DNA of 64,000 bases from Oegoconia quadripuncta (lineage: Eukaryota > Arthropoda > Insecta > Lepidoptera > Autostichidae): NCBI GenBank assembly GCA_949316235.1, contig OX438757.1, forward strand, positions 12,704,657-12,768,656, in the 5' to 3' direction. A model generated the notes under the pieces. It did no database searches and had not been told where the DNA came from. It saw nothing but the letters and a program-made list of their open reading frames with translations. Made by a program: the position numbers and the translations under genes. The stretch's first letter is position 1. Each line of letters opens with the position of its first letter. This document shows, piece after piece, positions 10,490 through 20,542 of this stretch.

Positions 10490-11540
10490 TAATTATATTA
10501 AACACACATAGGATTACTAATTTTTGGGCAAAAAACGTTCCCAAAGTATCACATGCCAAAGTATGTTTCCCAAATTTTCATTTGGCAAAAAACATTTGGC
10601 AAAACAACTTTTTGCAATTTTACAGTTATACTATTTTCGGCAAATTATTGTTTAACAAATAATTACATGGCAATGTTGCATTTTATCAAGTATTATGTAG
10701 TCAAATATGGTTTAGCATAACATGCTCTTCCCAAAATTTTGCATATCATATGATTTACTTAAGAGTCTAAATTCACTGCATTAAAAACCTTGGTTTCACC
10801 TTGGACAAATAATTTACAGGTAAGAACTTCTATAATAATTATATTGTTATTATACAAATCAATTCTGGCGCTTCGCCGGCCGCTATCGCGGCACGCTCGC
10901 TTCGCTCGCTCGGCTCGCGCTCTGTTGGGGTCACAGTTCTAAGCTAACCCACTTTTCTAGCAGTTCCAATCTAGCCTACGTAACGTTATTTTTGGAATAT
11001 ATTTTTTTACAAAATAAAGCATTTGCTTAATGTATATTTGACTTAATAAAACTTGAGCGAGTAAAAAGTTGCCAAATTAATATTTGACCAAGTGATTAAA
11101 ATGCGAAATAAAAATTTGCTAAAGATTCTTTTGGGAAATGAAACCAGTGAAAAAGTTTTTTGGGAAATAAAATTTGACGAAAAATATTTTGCCAAACGGA
11201 AGGATACCACATACATAACCATTTCTTCCTTGTGCTATTTGCCGACAGTAAAGCGTACTGAATGATACGACCATAGAATCTTTCACCAATGAACATCGCA
11301 TCGACCATTTTTCGGCAAAGAATATTTCACTGACAAACACATCACCACCGTATACTGTTTATTTTCGGCAACGAATGTTTTGCCAACGTTTTCTTTCGAC
11401 AACGATTGTTTTGTTGACGAATGCCTCACTAACATTATCTTCGACAACTAAACTTACTCTGACGAATACTTTACCAATGTTATCATTCGGTAACAAACGT
11501 TTCGTTGACGATCTCCTTGTTCACTTTATCTTACGAGAAC
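10490..11540. repeat. Quasi-periodic TTTGGCAAA-type repeat with GC core
   Basis: Both flanks consist of degenerate units of about 15 bp of the type TTTTCGGCAACGAATG / TTTTGCCAACGTT, strongest at 11340-11500. They surround a GC-rich core at 10870-10925 (CTTCGCCGGCCGCTATCG, CTCGCTTCGCTCGCTCGG). I have seen such cores in lepidopteran repeats but cannot name the class. Confidence 0.5.
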
Positions 11541-11544
11541 GAAT

Positions 11545-12260
11545 TATGCATTAACTTATAATAGTATGATATATTTCTGCTAAATAATATTTAGCTAGGT
11601 GTTATTATTTTATTTTGTAGGGAGTTTAAGATACGGGACTAAAAGTAAAACAAGATATGTTATTAATACTAACAATACAACCAGGTAACGAGCCACAGAT
11701 ACACTAACTCAGAAATAGATCTTAACCTATTTTGATATTTGCCTAGCTTGTAACTTTTGGCTATTGTAAAGTCATACAAAAATACTAGAAAATATATCTA
11801 CCTGACAGTAGTTATGCAGATTATTTACTATAAGTACATTGTGTGAATACCATATATCCTTGTAAATACCTAATATTTTAGCTGAATGTAATTTAACTGA
11901 AATATTATACCAATGTTCGATTAAACGTGGGTCGTAGAATATTATGTAAACGAAACATTCGTGGCCGATGACGTGTTCGGCGAAATGATTATCTTAAAGA
12001 GTCTAGTGACGAATCGTTCATAGACGAAGCGAGCGTTCTGTCCCCAAATAGTTGAACGCAGACGTGAATGTTAAAATTTGTTCGGATTTCGAAAATGTAT
12101 GGGGCTAACTGGTGGCAAATGAAAATAGAACCTCACATGGATTGTTTAACAGACGGAGGGATTTGAAGGGCTCATGGGAGGTCAAGTGTAGCTGAAATTG
12201 GATGTTAGTGAGATATAAAATTTTACTATATATGATCCCAATTTTTAATTATACGACTAC
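11545..12260. other. No gene recognised
   Basis: AT-rich sequence with no splice-bounded frame or repeat I can name. Confidence 0.3.
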
Positions 12261-12283
12261 CTCTTTAAGGGCGCATAACACGG

Positions 12284-12395
12284 TCCTAAATTCAGAGATT
12301 AATTCGGTATACATTGGTTGGAAGCTTTGTTGTGTTAATTCAAATATCCTTACTTCAATCAGCAATGTATGCCGAATTGGTCTTTGAATTTAGGA
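12284..12395. repeat. Foldback MITE-like element
   Basis: Arms at 12284-12316 (TCCTAAATTCAGAG ... CGGTATACATTG) and 12363-12395 (CAATGTATGCCG ... GAATTTAGGA) are about 90% inverted matches around a 46-nt loop. Weaker symmetry continues outward (AAGGGC / GGCCCTTT), so the whole element may be about 145 bp. Confidence 0.5.
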
Positions 12396-12774
12396 TGGTT
12401 TAATAGGCCCTTTACGAAAACTCTAGGACGAAAATAATCTCGAGCGACCTTCTAGAATACTAGTTTTATAACGATGAATATATTTTTAAATTAAATTAAA
12501 TTGCTAATAGCACTTCATTATTGTATTAAATCAGTACTTTGTGATTACGTACAGTCATATCTTGATACGGTTAGGAGAAGTCATATTGGATTCATGTAAA
12601 AAACTAAATTTGTTAAACAAGTAAGATTTAATGACAAAAAACAATCAGTGAGTAAGTTTTTAATAAGAAATGAAAATGAAAAATGATTTATTTCAAACAC
12701 GGTACAATAGTTATATCAATACTAAAGACAGGTTTACAATATGCAAGCTTGTAATAGATTAGTTCCCTGATATA

Positions 12775-13171
12775 CAGGATGAAATTTAATTCGTGTAATG
12801 CTTATTTACTGGTGACACCACTTCTGATTACGAACAACTTTCCCTAAGAAACCATAGACGAAATCGATCAAAAACTTTTCTATTAGGTACTCATACAACG
12901 TCAACCATTCTGAAACCACCTTTAGTATATAAGTCCAACAATTTACTGCTGAATTCGGCTATGGTTCCTAGTGGAAAGTTGTTTGTAATCACGAGTGAAG
13001 TCACCAGCCGAAAATTGTGGTACATCCATACTAAAGGTGCTTTCAAAAAGGTTTACTTTGTATGGGTAGTTGCATTGATCGAATTCGACTATAGTTCCTT
13101 GGGGAAAATTGTTCGTATTCAAGAGTGGCGTCATCAGTTAATGGAAATTACACAAATTCAAATTCACCCTG
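12775..13171. mobile_element. CAGGG-ended MITE with long inverted arms
   Basis: Termini CAGGATGAAATTTAAT and ATTCACCCTG are flanked by TA on both sides, as in Tc1/mariner derivatives. Arms of about 150 bp pair, including the shared CCACTYNTGATTACGAACAA and CATACAAMGT...ACCTTTAGTAT landmarks. The loop holds a third copy of the arm motif (GGCTATGGTTCCTAGTGG). Sister copies are at 13705-14349 and 38581-38853. Confidence 0.7.
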
Positions 13172-13431
13172 TATACAATAATTAAAATAAATCTAACATT
13201 TTACATCGACATTATCGATCACAGCATTATTAAATTATTGTCACCAGATTTAGGACAAAGTATAGCTTTACAACAAAGTCTCTAATCTATTTACATGAGA
13301 AAATAATCAACTTTTCATACAGATGGTGCATTAAATTGTGAACATTGGAAGACAATGTTAGTAATCAATTACTAATAGCTCTATGTTATCATCTGTAGCA
13401 ATTAAATATATATAACTTTAAACATACTTAC

Positions 13432-13465
13432 TAACACCTTCGTCTTCATTATTGGTTTCTTCCAT
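13432..13465 (-). CDS. Possible start exon of an unknown minus-strand gene
   Basis: ATG at 13465 opens MEETNNEDEGV and runs into a strong donor (GTAAGTATG at 13431), phase 1. The acidic composition looks coding, but a GTAAGT with an upstream in-frame ATG is expected a few times by chance in 64 kb. No phase-matching next exon was found. Confidence 0.2.
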
Positions 13466-13704
13466 TCTAATTTCCGCGTAGAAATAAGTACCTAGCAATT
13501 GAATTACCATTATAATCCTAAATGTGTTTAAATTGAAACCGATGTTACCTTTTATTAACACGAAAATGTAATTATTGAAATTTCTCGCTTTGCATCGTGC
13601 GTACTCAAATAATTATCGCGCAAATTTGACACTAGAAAATTTGCGCGGGTACTACAATATTGCCAAGTACTTAGGCCCGTGGACATTTCTAGTCGGTAAT
13701 CCTA

Positions 13705-14349
13705 CAGGGTGAATTTTAATTCGTGTAATTCCTGTTTACTGGGGACCCCACTCCTGATTACGAACAACTTTCCTAGTGGAAACCTTAGCGGATTTCGAAT
13801 AAAATAATTTCGAATACAAGGTAAACCATTTTGAAATCACTTTGAGTATGGAAGTCCAATAATTTGAAACGTCTCGAAGGTTAAAAATTGTGATATAAAA
13901 TAGTTAATAATCTATAATCTGCTATTTCTAACCGCCTCCGGGATTCAATGTAAGCAACAGGGTTTACGAATCGGAGGTCGCTGGTTCGATCCCTAGCGGG
14001 GTACATCATTACTCGGTTTGGTTGGTGGTAGAGCATTTTCAATGCCGCCTAGCTAGCTACCACTATCTTATCTACATCTGCCGTGTCTAAATGTTAATAG
14101 TATGTCATTATGCTTCCCAGATGTCGTCCTTATTATAGCGACACTATAGAATGGTGTAATAATACAGTGTATGGTTTTTTTTTCAAAATCAACGGGTTTG
14201 ATGCCTGGCTAGGAATATTGATTTTGAAAAATTCAGTGATGCAGTTTTAGTTTTCATCAAAATCGGACCCGAGAGTCCCTTGAGTGTTTTTCGCTATACC
14301 TTATAGTTTAGGATTTGGCCATGCACGCCCACTTGAAAAATTCACCCTG
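13705..14349. mobile_element. CAGGG-ended MITE, expanded copy
   Basis: Begins CAGGGTGAATTTTAATTC and ends GAAAAATTCACCCTG, flanked by TA. The left arm matches the element at 12775 (CCTGATTACGAACAACTTTC). Its interior carries a decayed SINE family A copy (13927-14125) and about 200 bp of other sequence, so it has grown by insertion. Confidence 0.6.
13927..14125 (+). repeat. SINE family A, 3' decayed
   Basis: Head ACCGCCTCCGGGATTCAATG, B box GGTTCGATCCC, then GGTTTGGTTGGTGG and CTACCACTATCTTATC. The tail half is lost. CGCTGGTTCGATCC and TACATCA are shared with the chimera at 18638-18762, suggesting one subfamily. Confidence 0.75.
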
Positions 14350-14362
14350 TACCTATATAATG

Positions 14363-14568
14363 ACTAGTTTTCCGCCCGAGACTTCGTCCGCGTGAAAGAT
14401 TACATAAAAATCGGTTCGGCAAGAAAAATTGCCTCCATGTTAATCCAGGTTCTAATCTGTCTACCAAACAAATTTCGTCCAAATCCGTCCAGCCGTTTAG
14501 GCATGAAGAGGAATGAGAGTGTCCTACATACACACACTAACTTTCGCATTTATAATATTAGTTGGGAT
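14363..14568 (+). repeat. LINE-like 3' end, family Z
   Basis: Family Z runs from ACTAGTTTTCCGCCCG through TTTCGTCCAAATCCGTCCAG to TTCGCATTTATAATATTAG. It is one of the commonest repeats in the window. I believe it is the 3' region of a LINE (perhaps CR1/Zenon type), from memory only. Confidence 0.55.
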
Positions 14569-14677
14569 TAGTTGGGACATGTTGACATTGTAAAAATGTG
14601 CTAAAACAAATCGAAAGCCCGTATTTCAGAATGTTGCTCAAGCATAGATCTGCGCTTGAGCGTAGTTAGAGAGAGCA

Positions 14678-14960
14678 AACAAACAAACAAACAAACAAAA
14701 TATTCTTTATTGTACAGCAATTTGAGGCATAAAAAGAAATAAGGAAAAGGGGATAGTACAATTTGGCGGCCTTATCACTAAAAGCGATCTCTTCCAGGCA
14801 ACCTTTGGGTTAGGAAGCATTATGCACATGACATGTAGGTAGCGTGCACGGTAAACTAATTTCAATAAAATGAATAAATCACCCATATAAATACATATGT
14901 TAATTGAATACATACAAACACACATACATAATATATACATAATAATACATACATAATATA
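14678..14960 (-). repeat. LINE 3' end, family F, with (GTTT)n tail
   Basis: Minus strand: GGTTGCCTGGAAGAGATCG, TAAGGCCGCCAAATTG, an ACAATAAAG signal, then a (GTTT)n tail seen as AAACAAACAAACAAAC at 14681-14698. Confidence 0.6.
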
Positions 14961-14989
14961 TATAAAAAATAATACGCTACGAGATGTCG

Positions 14990-15140
14990 CTTTTTTTTAT
15001 GAATGACTGGATTCGCGTTTGACCACAATCTCACCTGTTGGAAAGTGACGATGTGGTGGAAGAGGAAGCACGCGATCCCAGTAATTGCCTATTCAATCTG
15101 CTCTTGAAGATCCCAAAGTTGTAGGATTCAGGAATACAAG
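14990..15140 (-). repeat. CR1/Jockey-like LINE 3' end
   Basis: T-run at 14991-14998, then GCGTTTGACCACAATCTCAC and CTCTTGAAGATCCCAAAG, the same 3' end and IFKSR-coding block as 23250-23640. Confidence 0.6.
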
Positions 15141-15549
15141 TTACATAAAGCTGTCCCTTTTTAACGAACCTCAAACGGAGATCTATGCTTGAGTAACATT
15201 CTGTAATAAGGGCCTAAATCTAATCTATCTAGTACTCAATAAAAACATGTCAAGCGACAGTGAAATTTCAAAAGTCATTCACGAGAAATGGCTGTAAACA
15301 CAACACATGAGTGTAAAATAAATCTTATTTTCTGTTTTGATGGGAGTAAAACCTTAATGGTCCTTAAAAAGTACCTACTATGTGTTTATGTGCACGTTTG
15401 CAATAAAGGGACTCAAAAACAAGGTGATAGGTACTTCAAACAACAACTAAGTCGGTTCAATAAGGGTACGGGCTAGGGTTGCCCACCGTTTAATTTTTTT
15501 TATCGACTGTAAAAATAATATGTACACTAATATTAATAAAGAACTACAT

Positions 15550-15784
15550 TCACGACCGGTTAGTGGATAGTGACCCTGTCAGCGAAACCAACGGTTCCGG
15601 GTTCGAATCCCGCGAAGGGTAAATGTTTGTGTGATGAATACGAACATTTATTCCCGAGTCATGGATGTTTATATAAATATTTATGTATGTTTATCCGTTA
15701 TCTAGTATCCATAGCACAAGCTTTGCTTAGTTTGGCACTAGATGATTGGTGTAAGTGTCCGAAATATTTATTTATTTATTTATT
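15550..15784 (+). repeat. SINE family B, subfamily B2
   Basis: Head ACGACCGGTTAGTGGATAG, B box GGTTCGAATCCC, then TTATCTAGTATCCATAGC and TTTGCTTAGTTTGGCAC, ending in a TATTTATTTATTTATT tail. The tRNA-like head and tail of short direct repeats define it. Confidence 0.75.
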
Positions 15785-15854
15785 CACTGCATAACATCAC
15801 AAATGATAGTAACAATTTTTATAGATAAAATGCCACGGCTATGAACCCATCCTA

Positions 15855-15945
15855 TATTCTTTAAAATAAAAATAGCGCCCACAAATCGGACCACGCATTA
15901 CTAGATACATCCGGACAAAGACTGGGGACCAATCGCGCTATTCTA
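15855..15945 (-). repeat. Family D fragment
   Basis: AATCGGACCACGCATTAC, GATACATCCGGACAAAG and ACTGGGG are family D complements. Confidence 0.45.
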
Positions 15946-16239
15946 AAACGGTTTTACCGTTCCAACGGAACGTTTTTGGTTTTGGTTTAGCTATAGTTTA
16001 GTCGATGTAAAAAAAGTATCGCGCTATTTTTTGTGAACGATTATATCGTTGACCCTACCAAAGTAAAATCAAACCCAAAACGTTTAGAGCTAACCATGAA
16101 TATTAAAAAAACTAGTTTAATTTCCGTTCAAATGATTAGAGCTATACGAAATGCGCTTAACGTAACGTTTTTGGTTATGGTTTAGCTGTGGTATTATCGT
16201 TCAAACTTTGCACTATCGGCCCCCTGGACACAAACAGTC

Positions 16240-16352
16240 CTAGTCCCCAACCCGCATTGGGCCAGCGTAGTGGACTATGGCCCGTACTCCCTCATATACG
16301 AGTGAAGGCCTATATCCGTGCAGTGGGATGTTTTCGGGCTGATGATGACACA
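16240..16352 (+). repeat. SINE family C, 3' part
   Basis: CCCAACCCGCATTGGGCC, AGTGGACTATGGCCCG and GGGCTGATGATGACA match the 3' third of the full copy at 40555-40866. Confidence 0.65.
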
Positions 16353-16746
16353 TACTTGCGCAACGCTGTCAAGACAGGTCATTTTACGTCGAGGGTAAAA
16401 TAAAATTGAATTGCTATGATAGGATAGGTACTCAACAGAACAGTTGAATTTCACCTCCCTCCAGCAGTGTGGCTGTCAAAAATTTAATACTGTGCAGACC
16501 ATAAATAGATCTACAATGAAAGTAAAAAATGCAATAAACTAATGGGGTGGGTCAACCGTGAAATAGTACTATAAATAGTACTATTATTTAACTAGAGTAT
16601 AGATACTTTAAACAAACATATGCCATTAATTAGTATACACAAAAGGTGAGCTTATTTCTGTAAGAGATTTCTTCCATCAACCTCTAATTGGCTTTCAGTT
16701 TCTTAGTTTAAGTGATAATTTGTAAAACAGCTGTTGGTTTTCCCAA

Positions 16747-16777
16747 GAAAATAAAATAAAATAAAATAAAATAAATA
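16747..16777 (+). repeat. (AAAAT)n microsatellite
   Basis: Five to six tandem AAAAT units, just beside family F-like LINE debris (16640-16690). Confidence 0.7.
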
Positions 16778-16826
16778 ACCCTCGGAAACAATAGGGATCT
16801 TATATATGTAGAATAAATAGAATTAA

Positions 16827-17327
16827 ATTATTTATGACCTGAAATACAGGCTATATGCGGCCCAGTTTAGGCATCACACTCCCACAATTTTTTTATAATT
16901 GTTTATTCGTACTATATTCGTACAAACGCGAAACCAGTTTTTAATAAAAAAAAAAAATATGCTGTAATTTCTGACTTGTAAGAAAGTAAACAAATTTTCA
17001 ATTAAATTAATTTTACGTAATTATATTCATATAATGGTCAGGAATTTGATTTGTTAATGTATTGTTCTTTATTTGTAAGTACGTATATACTTATGCTCTG
17101 CGATCTTATACATATAATGTAGACAGAGCACGTATTTACGCACGTATTTTATCAAAACTACCTGACTATTCGTGAAGTTCTTTTTCTTTTTTTAATTGAA
17201 AATTTGTTTATTATCTCACAAGTCAGAAATTACAGCATATAGTACGAATAAACAATTATAAAAAAATTGTTAGAGTCTGATGCCTAAACTGGGTGATATA
17301 TAGCCTGTATTTCAGGTCAGAAATAAT
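16827..17327. mobile_element. TTAA-flanked MITE with long arms
   Basis: TTAA at 16823-16826 and 17328-17331 flank ATTATTTATGACCTGAAATA ... TATTTCAGGTCAGAAATAAT. Arms of about 140-160 bp pair, including GAAATACAGGCTATAT and ATGCTGTAATTTCTGACTTG. TTAA duplications are the hallmark of piggyBac-type insertion; no transposase is encoded. The left arm carries a tiny insertion at 16919-16961, and the right end abuts the exon at 17372-17698. Confidence 0.65.
16919..16961 (+). mobile_element. Ultra-short LINE 3' insertion
   Basis: ACAAACGCGAAACCAG, TTTTTAATA and a 12-A run equal the last bases of the CR1/Jockey-like LINE at 4395-4445. The opposite arm of the host MITE lacks this block, so only about 30 bp of LINE plus poly(A) was inserted. 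Confidence 0.5.
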
Positions 17328-17371
17328 TTAAGTACATTATATGGAACATTATTAACTTCAACACCACATAC

Positions 17372-17698
17372 CCTATGTGAATGGTAATAAGATTTTAACC
17401 CTTTAACTGCCACAACGCGCACACGATTAAAAATTAATTGCTTGCGGTCACCGGCGACGGCCACGGGGCGGCTGCGCTCAAAAGCGTAATTCATGAAAAG
17501 TTCAGCAGTTGCGAAACGTCGCGAGACGTCATCTACTTCTGATGCTGACAGTACAAATGTTAGCACGACATAATCTCCGACATTTTGTGAATCTATTTTC
17601 ATAATTATATTGTCTGAAGTCTTATGAATTTGGTTAAAATTGACCATGCACTCCGGATATGTTCTCAAGTAAGCAAATGCTGAGTCACTTCCTTTTGC
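17372..17698 (-). CDS. Unidentified internal exon
   Basis: A minus-strand exon candidate of exactly 109 codons, from an acceptor (TTGTCATTAG, AG at 17700-17699) to a GTATGT donor at 17371. Both boundaries are phase 0, matching the exon at 10064-10459. Landmarks are LRTYPECMVNF, GDYVVLTFVLSASEVDD, RRFATAELFMNYAFE and DRKQLIFNRVRVVAV; it reads as a soluble alpha/beta-like segment. The stretch encoding RSRPVAVAGD is GC-rich against an AT-rich background, which supports coding. If the donor is not used, the frame continues to a TGA at 17312 that lies inside the adjoining MITE. No family was recognised. Confidence 0.45.
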
Positions 17699-17876
17699 CT
17701 AATGACAATACCTAAGTATCCTTATCTAATTCTACATAATGTTTTATAATCTGTAACAAACCAAAATATAATTCAACTTCCTATGATATTTACATTATTT
17801 ATTTATTAATAACATTTGTACAATATTTATAAACAATAATTATACAATTTATTAAAAAAAAATCACAAATAAAAAA

Positions 17877-17954
17877 CTAGCCCCAAGTCTCTGGTTGGTG
17901 GAATGGTTCCCAGAAGGCTCCGCATTGCCTCGCTGTATAGCGAAAAAAAGGTAT
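17877..17954 (-). CDS. Possible terminal exon with nearby poly(A) signals
   Basis: A strong acceptor (GTTTGTTTTGTTACAG, AG at 17956-17955) is followed by 25 codons ending TAG at 17877 in phase 0. A second frame is also open for 29 codons, so the reading frame is uncertain. AATAAA occurs on the minus strand near 17850. It could be an alternative last exon of the gene using 17372-17698, or a coincidence. Confidence 0.25.
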   Translation of the reverse strand: MPFFRYTARQCGAFWEPFHQPETWG

Positions 17955-18637
17955 CTGTAACAAAACAAACTGAATTAGTGTACCTACATCTATATACATA
18001 AATAACTGTTGTGCCTTTATTATAAGAGCAATAAAAGGAATTGTATTTGTATAGGTACATTTCATCCATGTTTAGTGGTTGATTTATAAAAATTAAATAA
18101 AATACGTTTGCTCACAAACATCTTTTTGAAACAATTGAAATATTTTTTTCTTAATAAAGACATCTCTTTTTAATTCCAATGTCCACATTTAAATTCCACC
18201 TAATTTACATCGATATGAGGTCGAATGACAAGCGTACCTCTAGGAAATTTCAACTTAATGGAGGACCTGCTATCTTAGCTACATGGTACTTGGTTTAGTT
18301 ATTGTTGGAATGGACTTAATTACTGGATCGACCTCAATCCACATGTTGTCGATAGAATCCCATTCATTACATTCCTAGACTAAATCGATTCAAATTGCGA
18401 AACATAGGAATTCAATCTTGATTCACTCACACCTTCGTAAGACGGCCTGTTCCAAACGCTACATAGCCACCTCACATTAGAAGAGGTAGGGGTTAATTAT
18501 AACTACGGGCCCAGAGTGAATTGGTGGTTTTGTGTCACACTAAAGGAAGGATAGGCAATATGAATATAGCGGACAAAATGATCTTCATCATCTGTGTAAC
18601 TATTTCGTAACGTGCAAACCAATGAGTATATCCCTTT

Positions 18638-18762
18638 GACGACCTGTTTGATGTAGTGGTTAGAAACGCTAATGAGTTTACAGAACAGGGTTTACGAATC
18701 GGGGGTCGCTGGTTCGATCCAAAGCGGGGTACATCAGTACTCGGTTTGGTTGGTGGTAAATC
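18638..18762 (+). repeat. Chimeric SINE: family B head, family A body
   Basis: GACGACCTGTTTGATGTAG and TGGTTAGAAACGCT are the family B1 head. From about 18684 the sequence is family A (CAGGGTTTACGAATCG, B box GGTTCGATCC, GGTTTGGTTGGTGG). The A body stops at 18762, where a family H LINE end begins. Confidence 0.6.
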
Positions 18763-18764
18763 AA

Positions 18765-18925
18765 ATTAAAATATTTTATTTCATAGGATAAAATTATCAC
18801 TTGAAAACGTCACTATTAATATTAATATTACATTTAAATTTACTGCTTACTCACAAAGCTGACTCCCCAGAGAAGAACGAGCAAGAAACTCTAGCGTTGC
18901 TTTTTTAAACAGATTATGGGTTACA
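18765..18925 (-). repeat. LINE 3' end, family H
   Basis: CACTTGAAAACGTCAC and GCTGACTCCCCAGAGAAG, AACGAGCAAGAAACTC. The same block is at 53632-53722 (reversed) and 51788-51975 (forward). Confidence 0.5.
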
Positions 18926-19029
18926 ATTTATGATTTGATAATTATATGAATAATAAGACAGCTATGTCCATGCTTGCTTATCATTCAAATAGTCAGTGAT
19001 TTTATAATAGCCTTTACTATTATCCATAA

Positions 19030-19120
19030 TATTTGCTAATATCCATAATACAAGCCTAGTTGCTTAGTGTTGAACTAAATGGCGATGTGTGTATGTCCAT
19101 GAATATTTATTTATTTATAA
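19030..19120 (+). repeat. SINE family B, tail only
   Basis: ATCCATAATACAAGCCTAG, GTTGCTTAGTGTTG, ATGGCGATGTGTGTATG, then ATTTATTTATTTA. Confidence 0.6.
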
Positions 19121-19147
19121 TCCCCAATAAGGATACACTTTTAATCT

Positions 19148-19310
19148 GACTAATATTATATATGTGAAAGTTTAGATGTTTGTTTGTATATTTGTGTGTT
19201 GTTCAATCACGACGAAACGGATGAACGGATTTGCCCCGGATTGAAACATAGGATATTTTTTATGCCGCTAAAGTGAGTAGTTCCCGTAAGACCGTGATTT
19301 TATGCACATG
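19148..19310 (-). repeat. Family Z LINE-like 3' end
   Basis: Reverse of the family Z landmarks: CTAATATTATATATGTG, CACGACGAAACGGATGAAC and AGTGAGTAGTTCCCG. Confidence 0.5.
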
Positions 19311-19722
19311 GATAGAGTCAGTAGTAGTAGTCGTAGTCAGTCAGTGATAGAAAAAAAGTGTTTATCGATAGCTTGCTTTAGATAGATATAATGTAGGTAT
19401 TTAGTAATAAAATATAAGACTATTAGATTAAAATTGCCACTGTGATTGTGAAAAATAATCAATGGCAATTGATTATTTTTGTATTACTGATGCGTACTCT
19501 ATCCTTTTACAAAATAAAATAAGATTATAATAAATTAAGTAATTTTATTTGACTACTAACAGAACGGGGCGCACCGCGCGCCATTGAATGTGCAGTGACA
19601 TTTTTTTTTTTTTTTTTTGAGCAGGAACAGTTGCTGTCAAGCCGATAGGCTTTATACAGCGTCGCCGGGCGGGTGGGCGAGCGGGACATCGTCATTTATA
19701 TTAGACGATAGACTTGTTTTAT

Positions 19723-19960
19723 TACCGCCTCTGTGGCTCAGTATAAACAACATAAGGTTTACGAATCGGAGGTCGCGGGTTTGATTGGTCCTAGTATATT
19801 ATAAATGTCCGCTTGGCTAGCTACCACCATCTTATCTTAGTCTGCCGCCAAACAGCCATTTTAATAGCATTGTTGTGTTTCGGCTGTCAGTGTTAAGAGA
19901 GCCAGTACCCCAAATAAAATGGTATTTCCCGATCAGTAGGCTTCCACTTTCAAAAAAGAT
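19723..19960 (+). repeat. SINE family A, internally deleted
   Basis: Head ACCGCCTCTGTGGCTCAG, then the B-box area GGGTTTGATTGGTCC joins directly to AAATGTCCGCTTGGC; the GTACTCGGTTTGG segment is missing. It ends near CTTCCACTTTC without the tail. Confidence 0.75.
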
Positions 19961-20542
19961 TTTTGAAGTATAGGTAACCAATATAACTGTGTATTTTTAG
20001 GATTTTAGAAAAAAAATCAATATCGAATCCGAAAGCCGTATACTGATGCAAAAATCAAATTTCTATAATAACAAGAGAGAAACGAAAAACAGATATCTCG
20101 AGAAACTCCCTCACTAACCTACTAATATTCGAGAATGTTGTTGATAATTTTTAAATAAAGCCTTTTGTAATAATCGTGTACCACTGGGTAGGACTCTTAA
20201 AAATCAGCTATCATATAAAAAAATCCCTATTTTTATACATCCGAGGGTAGGTACGTGATGATGTTAACTTCTTTGCGACAGGTCAAGTCACGTAGCAGGA
20301 CCGGAACGAGTCGTCCTTAATTTGATTTCCTGTTGAGAATAAACAAGGACAAGTAACGTTTTATGTCTTTGTCTAATGAGGTAAACGATGACCTCACTTC
20401 ACGAATTATCCCGACCGAGTAGGTATTTTTGGCTCATTCAAGAACTCCCTGGAAACACGTGGCCGCTTTGAACTACCCTTTATGTACGCCATTCTGAATT
20501 ACAAAAGTGTAAAACCAAAATGGAATGTTCTATGTGGAACTA

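Noticed and set aside
14678..14700. AAAC repeats as a possible CRISPR-like or satellite array
   Set aside because: They are the simple-repeat tail of a reversed LINE end; no spaced repeats of CRISPR type exist in the window.
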